Shown here piece by piece: positions 26,058-35,116 of a stretch of DNA of 64,000 bases. The notes beneath the pieces were generated by a model. The model made no database searches. It worked only from the letters and a program-made list of their open reading frames with translations, and had not been told where the DNA came from. Every line of letters starts with the position of its first letter. The stretch's first letter is position 1. The position numbers and the translations under genes were made by a program. Source of the stretch: Acididesulfobacillus acetoxydans (GTDB lineage Bacteria > Bacillota > Desulfitobacteriia > Desulfitobacteriales > Desulfitobacteriaceae); the NCBI RefSeq assembly GCF_900016645.1, contig NZ_CDGJ01000104.1, one strand, 5' to 3'.

Positions 26058-26071
26058 TGTAACCGGTTACA
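26058..26071. promoter_or_regulatory. LacI-type/cre-like operator, copy 2 (perfect palindrome)
   Basis: TGTAACCGGTTACA is a perfect 14-bp palindrome with a central CG. It fits LacI-family operators in general and every fixed position of the cre consensus (TGNAANCGNWNNCA). Binding by the adjacent LacI-type regulator or by CcpA is inferred. Confidence 0.75.
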
Positions 26072-26229
26072 AGGTTCTGGAAGGGAGGACATCCTCATGT
26101 CGCCACCGATTTTCTAGTTTCAGGCATCCAACCATTTGTTAGTTCAGCTCGAGAGAACACGGTTTGAAATTCTTTGAATGACTTCTACCCAATGTCCTAA
26201 ATCTAAAATAAATAAGAGAGGTGTTAATG

Positions 26230-27492
26230 ATGGATTTGATCATTCGACAGGCAAAAATAAAAGATGTTCTTGTCGATATTGGCGTGGAGCATGGCCGGAT
26301 TATAACAATCGTTCCCAGCCTTAAGGCGAGTGCCCTACAAGAAATCGATGCCCACGGGAATCTTCTTTCCCCGCCGTTCGTTGACCCTCACCTTCATCTG
26401 GACGCCGTCCTAACTGCGGGTGAACCTGATTGGAATCATTCCGGAACTCTCTTGGAAGGCATCGCCCTCTGGAACAGGCGTAAATCCGCGCTTTCTTACG
26501 ATGATGTAAAAATGCGGGCAAAAAAAGCGGTCCTCTGGGAAGTCGTCCAGGGCGTCCAACACATACGCACGCATGTGGATGTCTGTGACCCCAATCTAAC
26601 GGCGCTTCACGCCTTGGTGGATTTGCGGGAAGAAATTAAGGAAATCGCCGATATCCAAATCGTTGCGTTTCCGCAGGAGGGGATTCCCTCGTATCCCAAC
26701 GGCAGAGAGCTCATGACCGAAGCCATAGAGCAAGGTTGCGACGTAGTCGGGGGTATTCCCCATTACGAAATCACCCGGGAATATGGCTTGGAATCTTTAG
26801 ATTTTGCCTTTGCCCTTGCCCGGAAATATGACAAGCTTATCGACATCCACTGTGATGAAACAGATGATGAACAGTCCCGCTTTATTGAACACATGGCCGC
26901 TTTAACCTTAGAGAAAGACTTTCAGGGACGAGTCACAGCCAGCCACACCACCGCCATGCACTCTTATAACAACGCCTACGCTTTTAAGCTCATAGGCTGG
27001 CTAAAGAAGGCTGAGCTCAACCTGATCACCAACCCGCTCGACAACATAGTTTTGCAGGGGCGCTTTGACACCTATCCCAAGCGACGGGGTCTGACCCGTG
27101 TCAAAGAACTTAACGAAGCCGGCCTTACTGTAGCCATCGGACATGATTCAATCATGGATCCGTGGTACCAACTGGGCAAAGGCAGCATGCTCATGGCCGC
27201 TTCCATGCTTCTGCATGTAACCCAAATGACAGGGCGGCAACAAATGCTCGACGTATTCAAAATGATCACATCTAGCTCAGCTAAAGTGATGAATATACCG
27301 AATTATGAGATTTCAGAGGGACACCCCGCCAACTTTATTATTTTGAACGCCAGCGATCCCATTGAGGCTTTGCGCTTAGAAGCGGAGTGCCTCTATTCAA
27401 TACGCTTTGGCAAAGTTATCGCCACCAGCCGTCCCGTAGAGCAACACGTAGTATTGGGCGGCAAGACCGAGACAATCCGCCTGGTAAAATAA
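26230..27492 (+). CDS. codA: cytosine deaminase
   Basis: The protein is about 420 residues and aligns along its whole length with E. coli CodA. Key segments are FVDPHLHLDAVLTAGEPDWN (metal HxH), VQHIRTHVDVCDPNLTAL, IVAFPQEGIPSYPNGRELM, IDIHCDETDDEQSRFIEH (metal His and catalytic Glu in HCDE), VTASHTTAMHSYNNAYAF and VAIGHDSIMDPWYQLG (metal Asp). It deaminates cytosine to uracil and ammonia in the cytoplasm. In-frame starts are GTG 26221, ATG 26227 and ATG 26230; the last has GAGAGGTG at good spacing. The cytosine permease follows 18 bases later. Confidence 0.95.
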   Translation: MDLIIRQAKIKDVLVDIGVEHGRIITIVPSLKASALQEIDAHGNLLSPPFVDPHLHLDAVLTAGEPDWNHSGTLLEGIALWNRRKSALSYDDVKMRAKKAVLWEVVQGVQHIRTHVDVCDPNLTALHALVDLREEIKEIADIQIVAFPQEGIPSYPNGRELMTEAIEQGCDVVGGIPHYEITREYGLESLDFAFALARKYDKLIDIHCDETDDEQSRFIEHMAALTLEKDFQGRVTASHTTAMHSYNNAYAFKLIGWLKKAELNLITNPLDNIVLQGRFDTYPKRRGLTRVKELNEAGLTVAIGHDSIMDPWYQLGKGSMLMAASMLLHVTQMTGRQQMLDVFKMITSSSAKVMNIPNYEISEGHPANFIILNASDPIEALRLEAECLYSIRFGKVIATSRPVEQHVVLGGKTETIRLVK

Positions 27493-27510
27493 CGAAAGGG
27501 GGCATAATGG

Positions 27511-28926
27511 ATGACGGAAGAACGAATCGAATATGGAACCCTGGAGCCGGTACCTGACGACCATCGCGACATCGGCTTTTTGGATATGCTCGCTACTTGG
27601 ATTGGCGCGAACGGAAATAACGGAACCTGGTTCATCGGCGGCGTTGTTGCCGGAGCGGCTTTTGGCGGAGCCGTCTTAGTAACCTTGGTAGCCAATCCGA
27701 TAGCTTATTTAATCATGGCCCTTATCGGTTACATCGGCTTCAAAGCCGGTGTTGGAACGATGGCCTTAACCCGGCCATCCTTTGGCATCCGCGGCAGTTA
27801 TCTCCCATCCGTGCTCAATGCCACCCAATTTATCGGCTGGACTGCCGTCAATACCTTTATTGCCTCTATCTCTATCTCATTTATCGCGGCCGAGGCTTTC
27901 GGCTGGCCCGCCTACGGGCAACCCGGCGCAAGCAAGGTGTTGGTCCTGGGAATCTTAATCATGAGTGTGTTGCACCTCATCTCCGTCGCAGTCGGACATC
28001 ACTCCGTAAAAATCGTAGAACGCATAGGAGTCGTCCTTCTCCTTATCCTAGGCATGTGGGAGTCGGTAGTCGTGATTCAGCATATCCCTTTGCACGAGAT
28101 CCTGACCTGGCAACCTCCTGCCGGCAAAGCTATGCCGTTAGGATCGGCTATGGATGCCATGGCCGCCTTTAGTCTTGGTTGGGTACCAGCAATTGCCGAA
28201 TTCACTCGTTATACTAAGAATAAATCCTCTGCTATGATTGCTCCGATGATTGGCGCCAACATTTCTCTCTTTTGGTTTGCAGGTGTTGGCATCTTAGGCG
28301 CAATCGGAACTGCCATTATCACCGGAACGTTTGATCCGAACAACTCTGACCCCAGTACCATCGCCACAAAGCTGGGCTTGGGTGTGCTTGCCCTCGTCGT
28401 GATTGTCTTGACCAGCACTACGGCCAACGCCGTCAATTTAATGGCTGCCGGAATGTCCCTTTCCAATATCTTCCCGAAATTGAAAGCTAAGCATGCCGTG
28501 TGGTCAGTCACTGTCATTTCCGCCTTCGTAACTCTGGTTCCGGTTTTTTTGGCCAGCTTTCTCAATACTTTCATTGCCTTTCTTGATTATATCGGCATGG
28601 TATTCGCCCCAGTTTTTGCTATTATGATCATCGATTTCTTCACCTTGAAAAAACGGAAATATCATGTCCGTGACCTTGATCGCCGAGAAAGCCGCTATTG
28701 GTTCAGCAATGGCGTCAACTGGACCGCCTTAGGTGTCTGGGTATTGGGTGTTGTCGTCTACTTCATCCTCAAACAAATCCCGTGGTTCATCGCAGGTATC
28801 GGCGCCACCTACCCCACTATGCTTATTGCAGCGCTTGTCTACTGGATAGCCAGCCGAAACCGTTTTCTGTCAGCAACGAATCCCTCTTCTGATCATGTAT
28901 CCAGTGATCGTGTACCAAGCCCTTAA
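27511..28926 (+). CDS. codB: cytosine permease-like transporter (NCS1 family)
   Basis: The 471-residue nucleobase-cation symporter-1 protein has about 12 hydrophobic segments. Visible are LATWIGANGNNGTWFIGGVV near residues 29-48, the family-typical RPSFGIRGSYLPSVLNATQF near 88-107 and SLGWVPAIAEFTRYTKNKSS near 221-240. Its place 18 bases after codA and an RBS of GAAAGGGGG fit cytosine import feeding the deaminase. NCS1 members also carry allantoin, hydantoins, uracil or thiamine precursors, so the substrate is supported mainly by context. It is the last intact gene of this plus-strand unit. Confidence 0.85.
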   Translation: MTEERIEYGTLEPVPDDHRDIGFLDMLATWIGANGNNGTWFIGGVVAGAAFGGAVLVTLVANPIAYLIMALIGYIGFKAGVGTMALTRPSFGIRGSYLPSVLNATQFIGWTAVNTFIASISISFIAAEAFGWPAYGQPGASKVLVLGILIMSVLHLISVAVGHHSVKIVERIGVVLLLILGMWESVVVIQHIPLHEILTWQPPAGKAMPLGSAMDAMAAFSLGWVPAIAEFTRYTKNKSSAMIAPMIGANISLFWFAGVGILGAIGTAIITGTFDPNNSDPSTIATKLGLGVLALVVIVLTSTTANAVNLMAAGMSLSNIFPKLKAKHAVWSVTVISAFVTLVPVFLASFLNTFIAFLDYIGMVFAPVFAIMIIDFFTLKKRKYHVRDLDRRESRYWFSNGVNWTALGVWVLGVVVYFILKQIPWFIAGIGATYPTMLIAALVYWIASRNRFLSATNPSSDHVSSDRVPSP

Positions 28927-28971
28927 ATCGCGTGTAAACCTCCGCTTTGAACCTGGATGATGAAAGCCGGT

Positions 28972-29032
28972 GCCCGGGGCATAGGCATCGGCTCCGATCT
29001 CATCGGCGAATTTCTGCGTGATAGGTCCGCGT
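28972..29032 (-). pseudogene. 60-base remnant of a corrinoid-protein C-terminus
   Basis: The minus strand encodes PITQKFADEIGADAYAP, nearly identical at both DNA and protein level to the C-terminal segment of the intact corrinoid protein at 49.4-50.0 kb (PVTQKFADEIGADAYAP). Nothing else of the gene survives next to it. It may be the leftover of a duplicated corrinoid gene. Confidence 0.7.
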
Positions 29033-29408
29033 TCTCTCGACGAAACTGCACCGAAAAAAAATCAAATGGTCGTTTGTTTTTGCCGTAGAGGATATAGCAA
29101 AAAGTTCCTCGCGTATTGGCATTAGGCTTCAGTGTGGGACATACCTTGGCCGGCGCTCTTGAGTCCTAAAAGGTAATCGCCCTGGCGAATTTCCTTTGAA
29201 ATCCTTGATGCAGAGAGAGTTCCCGATGCCCTACTGCGCTTGCCAGCTTGTCCGCCCCGCTTCAACCTGTAAAAGTAGTCTCCAAGCTTCTTTCCGGCCT
29301 TTTTATCCATTTCTGCCACCCAAGCTCTCTAGACGGACACCTCCAAGTACTGAAACAGCCGTTTCCTCAGAGGTCTCTCTTGGCAAGCCCAGGTATTACG
29401 GACTTGGT
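29033..29408. other. decayed sequence between corrinoid and methyltransferase remnants
   Basis: The minus-strand frame ending near 29122 encodes SKEIRQGDYLLGLKSAGQG, which I cannot assign. By position it could be the tail of the broken methyltransferase whose start is at 29626, but there is no proof. No intact gene is present. Confidence 0.35.
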
Positions 29409-29626
29409 TCATACTTCATCGACACTCCCTGCTCCGACGTTGACGTCCAAAATGTCCGCTCCGGCGGCCACCTGCTCTCTGGCCTCCTGACGAGCCCACT
29501 CAAAATCCCCGTTTGCCAAGGCCGCCGTCGCTTTTTTCTTGCTCGTCGGATTAATCCGTTCTCCGATGAGGAAGGTGCGCTTGTAATAATTACCTCTTGG
29601 CTCACACCTGTAAGTCTGGTCTCCAT
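29409..29626 (-). pseudogene. frameshifted N-terminus of a methyltetrahydrofolate/corrinoid methyltransferase
   Basis: An ATG at 29626 encodes METRLTGVSQEVIIT. A one-base frameshift then leads into TFLIGERINPTSKKKATAAL and AAGADILDVNVGAGSVDEV, after which the frame stops at 29409. The GERINPT and ADILDVNVG motifs mark the pterin-binding domain of the MtrH/AcsE/MetH type, which transfers methyl groups between corrinoid proteins and tetrahydrofolate. Only about 70 of the usual 260-300 residues survive. The neighbouring corrinoid remnants show that a complete methyl-transfer system once stood here. Confidence 0.75.
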
Positions 29627-29747
29627 GTCTAAGTCCCTCCATGACTAAAAAACTACGCTATCATCGCACGCCGACACTATACTATCCCAGGTGAGGAAAA
29701 GGCTAATCGCTTAAGCGGCCAGCCGTCCTATATCTACCCATTTTCTC

Positions 29748-30452
29748 TTAGGCATAAATTTCTTTGCAGGCACTGACTCCGGCCGCTGCATCTTTGGCAT
29801 AATAATCAGCTCCGACGAATTTGCGAACATCCTCGTCACGAGGAGCCCCACCGATGATTACTTTAACGCTGTTATGCATTCCGGCTTTTTCCAGTTCTTC
29901 GATAACATTCTTCATCTGTGGAAAGGTGAAATTGAGTAAAGTGCTCAGCCCGAGAACTTTGGCTCCCGTGTCCCTGAGAGCTTGAATAAAAGTCGCTGCC
30001 GGAACATCTACCCCTAAGTCTACGACGTTAAATCCGGTTCCTTTTAGTAACGTCGTCACGATATTTTTGCCAATATCGTGAATATCATCCTTTACTGTCC
30101 CTATAATAACAGTCCCTTTGGAAGACACAGTTGCCTTGCCGGCCTCAGCCAGTAGCGGTTCGAGGACCCCCGTGACGTCTTTCATAATCTTCCCGGACAT
30201 GATCAGTTCGCTCAGGTAGTACTCATTCTCTTCAAAGAGCTTCCCGATTCTGGACATCGCCGCATTACACTGCTGAATGATCAGCCATTTGCCCGGATCA
30301 TAAATTGTCTCCTGGTTAGTGTTGCCGGAATAGATTTCTGAGAAATAATTACTTCCCGAGGCCACGGGAATCCGATCCGTCGGTTCCAGCACGATTGTCG
30401 CCTGATAACGGCCTAAGCGCTCTGCATAAAGTTCCTCTGTAGTTTTTGACAT
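29748..30452 (-). CDS. corrinoid protein with a UroD-like N-terminus (probable deletion fusion)
   Basis: The 234-residue open frame is intact with a good RBS (GGGGGATGA). Residues from about 60 form a corrinoid (MtaC/MtbC-like) protein: a partial helical cap (LFEENEYYLSELIMSGKIM), the B12-binding DIHDIGK (Asp123, His125, Gly128), GLSTLLNFT and IIGGAP. Residues 1 to about 57 (ERLGRYQATIVLEPTDRIPV, EIYSGNTNQETIYDPGKWL) instead look like the start of a UroD-family methyltransferase. The first helices of the cap domain are missing. A deletion joining two neighbouring genes in frame is the simplest reading. It may still bind cobalamin, but whether it works as a methyl carrier is doubtful. Confidence 0.7.
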   Translation of the reverse strand: MSKTTEELYAERLGRYQATIVLEPTDRIPVASGSNYFSEIYSGNTNQETIYDPGKWLIIQQCNAAMSRIGKLFEENEYYLSELIMSGKIMKDVTGVLEPLLAEAGKATVSSKGTVIIGTVKDDIHDIGKNIVTTLLKGTGFNVVDLGVDVPAATFIQALRDTGAKVLGLSTLLNFTFPQMKNVIEELEKAGMHNSVKVIIGGAPRDEDVRKFVGADYYAKDAAAGVSACKEIYA

Positions 30453-30829
30453 ACTTCATCATCCCCCTAAGTTAAAATTAAGCTAGACAGAACCAAAGGC
30501 CTGATCATCGACGCCATACTCTGACATGAACCAACACCTCCTGTTTCCCCTTTCATTTTGCCCTTTAACCTTTGCGATCTAGTCATTGAAATTTTGCGTT
30601 CTGTCCCCTTTTCCGTCTATTGTTCCTCCCTTGCTGAATCCTCGCTTCATCCGGGGTTCAGTCATGTCACAAAAATCTTTTAGGTTCAGCAAAACAGAGA
30701 CAGGCTATGTGTCTAGTTGTATAGACATGTATTGTGAATAGAAAGAATAGCATGTCGCAAGTCACAGCACGAACGGAGCGGAGCCGAGCCGATCGCACCT
30801 ACATCAATCTTGCGAAAATGTGATCCGGC
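30453..30829. other. intergenic region with no recognised gene
   Basis: About 380 bases upstream of the fused corrinoid gene. I see no coding sequence, repeat or RNA element that I can name. It probably includes the promoter of the fused gene. Confidence 0.35.
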
Positions 30830-31117
30830 TCACTCTCCGACATCTCCACCTGGCTGAGCGAGTTCCTGAAAAAGCTTGACCGCGCGCATGACATCGGTAA
30901 AGAAGTAATCGACGCCCGTAAACTCTTGAATCATTTTGTTCGCCGGATACCCCCCAAGAATGACCGTGACTTCATCTCTAAGGCCCGCCTCTTCCAAAAG
31001 GACAACGACCCGTTTCACAGACTGAATAGAAAAGGTCAAAAGCACAGAAATTCCTAAGATCTTAGCCCCCGTCTCCTTAAGCGCCCGTACAAAAGCCTCT
31101 GGTTGAACATCGACACT
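30830..31117 (-). pseudogene. corrinoid-protein C-terminal fragment
   Basis: The minus strand reads SVDVQPEAFVRALKETGAKI, LGISVLLTFSIQSVKRVV, VILGGYPANKMIQEFTGVDY and ends GGDVGE. This is the second half of a cobalamin-binding domain (the DVxPExFVxA, GISxLLT and ILGG elements). The first half, with the DxHxxG histidine loop and the cap domain, is missing. The sequence breaks at about 31113-31118, exactly where the opposite-strand adenine deaminase begins. It is a third, different corrinoid gene, because its sequence is distinct from those at 29.7 and 49.4 kb. Confidence 0.7.
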
Positions 31118-32722
31118 AAAGGATGGGCGTTTTTTCTATATCGGAGGGGCGGGAGAAGAGCATTTTGCCGCCGGAGAAACCTTGGTGGCCGACGGTTTCT
31201 ATCTTCTACCGGGGCTAATTGACATTCACCTGCATATTGAGAGTTCGATGATGTTACCGCAGGCTTTCTCCGAAGGTCTCTTGCGCAACGCCGTGACTAG
31301 CGTTGTAGCGGATGCCCATGAAATGGCCAATGTTTTCGGCTTGGAGGGGGATCGGCTATGATAGAAGTCAGCAAAAAGTTTGAAGCCGATATCTTTTTTG
31401 CCATTCCCAGCTCGGTTCCGTCGACGGATTTTGAAACGTCCGGTGGGGAACTTGATTGGCCGGAGATGAAAAAACTGCTCGAAGATCCACACGTGATTTG
31501 CCTCGGCGAAGTGATGAATTATCCGGACATTATCCATAACCCGGAAGGAAAGACAAATCGGATTCTTCGCCACCTGCGCCAGCGCGATCCGCGCTTTATT
31601 ATTGAAGGGCATTGCCCCAAACTTGAGGATCTCGATCTTAACCGTTTCATCTATGCCGGAATCGATTCTGATCATACCCAACAGACGGCGTCTGGCATGT
31701 CCGAACGGATGAAACGGGGCATGTTTGTGGAAATTCAAGAGAAATCAATCAACCGAGAGAACATTGATTTTCTGACCAACAAAGACGGGCTTTTCTGTTT
31801 CGTCACTGACGACCGGATGGCCGATAGTTTTTGGCGGCGAGGGCATCTGAATGCTTTGCTGAGCAAAGCGGTTGAGCTGGGTATGCCTCCGAAAACGGCT
31901 CTTTTTGCGGCGACAGCTTCACCGGCCGCGCGCATGAAACTTTCCGACCGCGGCAGTATTGCACCGGGAAAAGTGGCGGATTTTTTCCTAACCAAAGATC
32001 TATCCTCCTTTCAGCCGGTGAAGGTTTATAAAAATGGCCGGGAAGCCCACCTTGCCGGGCAGGAAGATGCTCCGGCACAGAGTTTTCCGTCTTACTTTTA
32101 CCATAGTGTGCATCTTCCTGCGATCTCTTTAGATGATTTTCGAATTGCGGCACCGCAGAAAAGCGGCGTGGTGCCTTGCCGCATCATCAAGATTACGGAA
32201 GGCACCACATTTACCGGAATGCTAATCGCTTCCCTGCCGGTGCGGGAGTGTGAACTTCTATGGGAGGAAAGCCCTTACGCTTTCATCGGCGTGTTTGAAC
32301 GCTACGGAAAGAACGGCAACAAGGCGCAGGGGCTGCTCACCGGACCGGCTTTAACCCGGGGGGCCTTGGCGACGACCTATGCGCATGACCATCACAACCT
32401 CCTGGTTCTCGGCCGGAGCAAAGAGGATTTGCTTCTTGCTGCCCGGACCGTCATGGAAAGGCAAGGTGGAATCTGTGCCGTCGTCGCCGGAAAGATCCTC
32501 TCCTACCTGAGCTTGCCAGTGGGGGGAATTTTAAGCGATAAAGGGTTCGACGCTGTAGGCCAAGAAGTGGAAGAGTTGCTTCAGGCAATGTTTTCGCTTG
32601 GCTACCGCACTGGGATCATGTCTTTCTGTACGCCAGCTTTACCTGTGAGCCCGGAGCTGAAAATCACCGACCGGGGCTTAATCGACGTCAACGGGGGCAG
32701 AATTGTCAGCCTCTTCGTCTGA
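31118..32722 (+). pseudogene. ade: adenine deaminase, 5'-truncated and frameshifted
   Basis: The plus strand from about 31118 encodes DGRFFYIGGAGEEHFAAG, LLPGLIDIHLHIESSMMLP and VVADAHEMANVFGLEGDRL, then a TGA. The next frame (from 31358) continues IEVSKKFEADIFFAIPSSVP to the normal C-terminus (454 residues), with the PxDVCGH-equivalent region and ending IDVNGGRIVSLFV. One frameshift at about 31355 splits the gene, and the first 30-50 residues plus any RBS are replaced by the corrinoid fragment. The family converts adenine to hypoxanthine. The downstream frame could still be translated from an internal ATG, but it would lack the metal-binding HxH strand. Confidence 0.8.
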
Positions 32723-32755
32723 GCACTCCTTCTTCTCGTCCGCGAAGGAAATCGA

Positions 32756-32947
32756 TCACAAGAGTGTGTCCAAGGGAAAACCGTTCTGCGCAACCATTTC
32801 CCTCCTCCAAGCTTCCGTTTCTTCCCTCAGCTGACGCACCCAAGCGTAAGCGTCTTCATGATGTAGCCAAGAAGTTTCCCCTATCGCTCGCTGGATCTCC
32901 CGTTCATTCTCGTCAGGCGGGCGGTAATCCAAGTAAGGGACACTAGA
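32756..32947 (-). pseudogene. unrecognised C-terminal reading-frame remnant
   Basis: An open stretch of 63 codons without a start codon follows an in-frame TGA and ends at 32756. It encodes YLDYRPPDENEREIQRAIG, SWLHHEDAYAWVRQLREE and QNGFPLDTLL. The composition (charged, Trp-rich, no low complexity) looks like real protein rather than chance. I do not recognise the family. Confidence 0.35.
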
Positions 32948-33348
32948 TCACGGGTCCTCGCAAACTGTTGGGTGCCCCGATGTAGTTGGATGCCTCCACC
33001 CACATCCTAACTTCTTTGAGCCGCTCCGTCGCCAAACGGCACCGTGGACAAAACTTCCTTGCTCCGGCCCAGGGTCACGGTGGAATGAAACCTCCATCGC
33101 TCGTCCCCTCTCCACTCCCTTTCCTGGAATACGGCATCCTAACAACGCTCTAACAGCCCCTAATATGCCCGTCTTGCCAAATTACCGAACACCCCCAGGT
33201 CATTATCCCTTATTCCATATACACCTGCTCGTACACCAGTGGCCTCTGCCTGACATGATGGCGCAGCCAACGGACAGGCGGCTCCTGGGACATGTCCCGA
33301 TTGCAGCCGCCCGCGGTTATCCTCACTGATCACAGGTAACACTACTCC
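32948..33348. other. non-coding or decayed region
   Basis: About 400 bases with only short frames on both strands. Nothing recognisable was found. It separates the gene graveyard from the intact deacylase gene. Confidence 0.35.
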
Positions 33349-34929
33349 CTATCGCCTTCTTAACACTCTGCCCGCTCTGATCCCTGTATGACGGCCATTT
33401 TCGACAGCTACTTGACCATTAACAATCACGCAATTGATCCCGGTTGGGAATTGCGCCGGTTCCGCGTAATCGCCGTTGTCGGTCACCGTTTCCGGGTCAA
33501 AAACCACGATATCCGCATAGTTTCCCACCGCAATCGTTCCCCGGTGGTCCAAGCCCATCGTTGCCGCCGCCTTTCCGGTCATCTTCCGGATCCCTTCTTC
33601 CCAGGTCAAAACCTTCTGCTCTCTGACGTACTTTCCCAAGACGCGCGGAAAGGCGCCGTAGACCCTGGGATGGGGTTTACCGCCCAGCAGTCCGTCGGTG
33701 CAGACATTCTGTTCCGGTCTCTTCATTAGGCGCACAACGTTCTTCTCCAAGCCGTGGACATCGACCATCCCCACGGCGTTCTCTTCCTGTAGCAAAAGGT
33801 CAAAAGCCGCGTGATAAGGATCTTTACCCCGCATTTTGCCTACCTCAAGCAAGCTTTCGCCAATCAGATCCTGGTTTTTGCCCGTCTTGACGCTACTGAT
33901 GAAAATCTGATCCATCCCGGCGAAATCGATAAAGTTGTCCCAACCGGGAAGACCGTGTTCAATGTCATAAACCATCTTTTCCCTGAGACCAGGATCGCGT
34001 AATCTCGCCATTAGTTTATCCGTCCCGCCATCATGGGCCCAGGGAGGAAGAATGACCCCAAGCATCGTGCTGCCAGTGGCATAAGGATACTGATCAAAGC
34101 TAATTCTGATGCCTTCGGACTCAGCATCATCGATGAGCTCCAACATCCGGTCCACCTTGTCCTGATTTTTCTGCCCGCAGACCTTAAAGTGCGAAAAATG
34201 CACTTTGACCCCCGACTCCTTACCGACCCGGATCACTTCCCTCATCGACTCCAGGATAGCATCAGCTTCGCTGCGCTGATGGATGGCGAAGATACCGTCG
34301 TATAAAGCAACTACCTTACAAAGTTCAATAAGCTCTTCCGTCCGGGCATAGGCACCAGGCACGTAGAGTAACCCGACGGAAAGGCCGTAAACCCCGGTCT
34401 CCATCTCTTCCCGAACAATCTCCCTCATCCTCTGCATTTCGTCGCGAGTGGGCAACCTGTTATTGAGACCCATGGCCTTCATGCGAACATTGCCGTGAGG
34501 TACGAGATAGCTCTCATTGGGCCCGGGTCTGCGGTTTTCGATTAACTGTAGGTAGCTCTCTGTAGTCTCATAGTGCCAATCAATCCGGTCACTATCCTCG
34601 CCCAGTGGGGCCAGATTTTTGCGCCAGGGTTTAATATACTCCCGAGGCAGTGGGGCCAGCGAAATCCCATCCTGACCTAAAACTTCAGTGGTAACTCCCT
34701 GTTTCACCTTAGGCTCTACCAACGGGTCGACTAACACGGCAAGATCAGAATGACTATGGGTATCAATAAATCCCGGGCAAACGATATGACCGGCAGCGTT
34801 AATCACCCGATCCCAACCCTCGCCGTTAAAATGCCCGATTCCGGCAATACAGGCATCTTCGACAACCACATCAGCCCAAATGCGGCTGGCTCCCGTCCCA
34901 TCAATTATTGTCCCATCTTTTATGAGCAT
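33349..34929 (-). CDS. N-acyl-D-amino-acid deacylase (D-aminoacylase)
   Basis: The protein is about 526 residues, of the amidohydrolase superfamily, D-aminoacylase type. Evidence: MLIKDGTIIDGTGASRIWAD at the start, CPGFIDTHSHSDLAVLVDP (metal HxH), GQDGISLAPLP, IHQRSEADAILESM, VHFSHFKVCG and a C-terminal MTGKAAATMGLDHRGTIAVG composite-domain motif. These enzymes remove acyl groups from N-acyl-D-amino acids. Some relatives act on other N-acyl or N-carbamoyl compounds. The start MLIKDG at 34929 is family-like, although GGAGATG is about 17 nt away; the longer frame to 34965 adds non-conserved residues. It is followed upstream by an MFS transporter and an M20 hydrolase, suggesting an N-acyl-amino-acid utilisation set. 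Confidence 0.85.
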   Translation of the reverse strand: MLIKDGTIIDGTGASRIWADVVVEDACIAGIGHFNGEGWDRVINAAGHIVCPGFIDTHSHSDLAVLVDPLVEPKVKQGVTTEVLGQDGISLAPLPREYIKPWRKNLAPLGEDSDRIDWHYETTESYLQLIENRRPGPNESYLVPHGNVRMKAMGLNNRLPTRDEMQRMREIVREEMETGVYGLSVGLLYVPGAYARTEELIELCKVVALYDGIFAIHQRSEADAILESMREVIRVGKESGVKVHFSHFKVCGQKNQDKVDRMLELIDDAESEGIRISFDQYPYATGSTMLGVILPPWAHDGGTDKLMARLRDPGLREKMVYDIEHGLPGWDNFIDFAGMDQIFISSVKTGKNQDLIGESLLEVGKMRGKDPYHAAFDLLLQEENAVGMVDVHGLEKNVVRLMKRPEQNVCTDGLLGGKPHPRVYGAFPRVLGKYVREQKVLTWEEGIRKMTGKAAATMGLDHRGTIAVGNYADIVVFDPETVTDNGDYAEPAQFPTGINCVIVNGQVAVENGRHTGIRAGRVLRRR

Positions 34930-35116
34930 GTTCAAAATTTCCGTACATCTCCTTAATAAACCCATAGCTGGTGTTCAAACTCTTAAAAACTCAACCGTCA
35001 AGACGCGGATTAAAGCTGATCCAATTCCATCACGACGTAATTGTTCCGGACCGTCAGAAAACTGGAGTTCCAAAAAGCCCTTAATTGATTGAGCAAATAA
35101 ACGCGATATTTTACTT

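Larger units (their letters stand above)
25843..26229 (+). promoter_or_regulatory. codA upstream region with two operators
   Basis: No gene lies in these roughly 390 bases. They contain two copies of an AACCGGTT-centred palindrome 130 bases apart, a spacing compatible with repression by DNA looping, and an RBS AAGAGAGG just before codA. I do not see a clear consensus -10 near either palindrome. Confidence 0.6.

Noticed and set aside
30830..31045. Independent small cobalamin-binding protein of 71 residues
   Set aside because: It lacks the His-bearing DxHxxG loop, and homologous sequence continues upstream of the proposed start, so it is a fragment.
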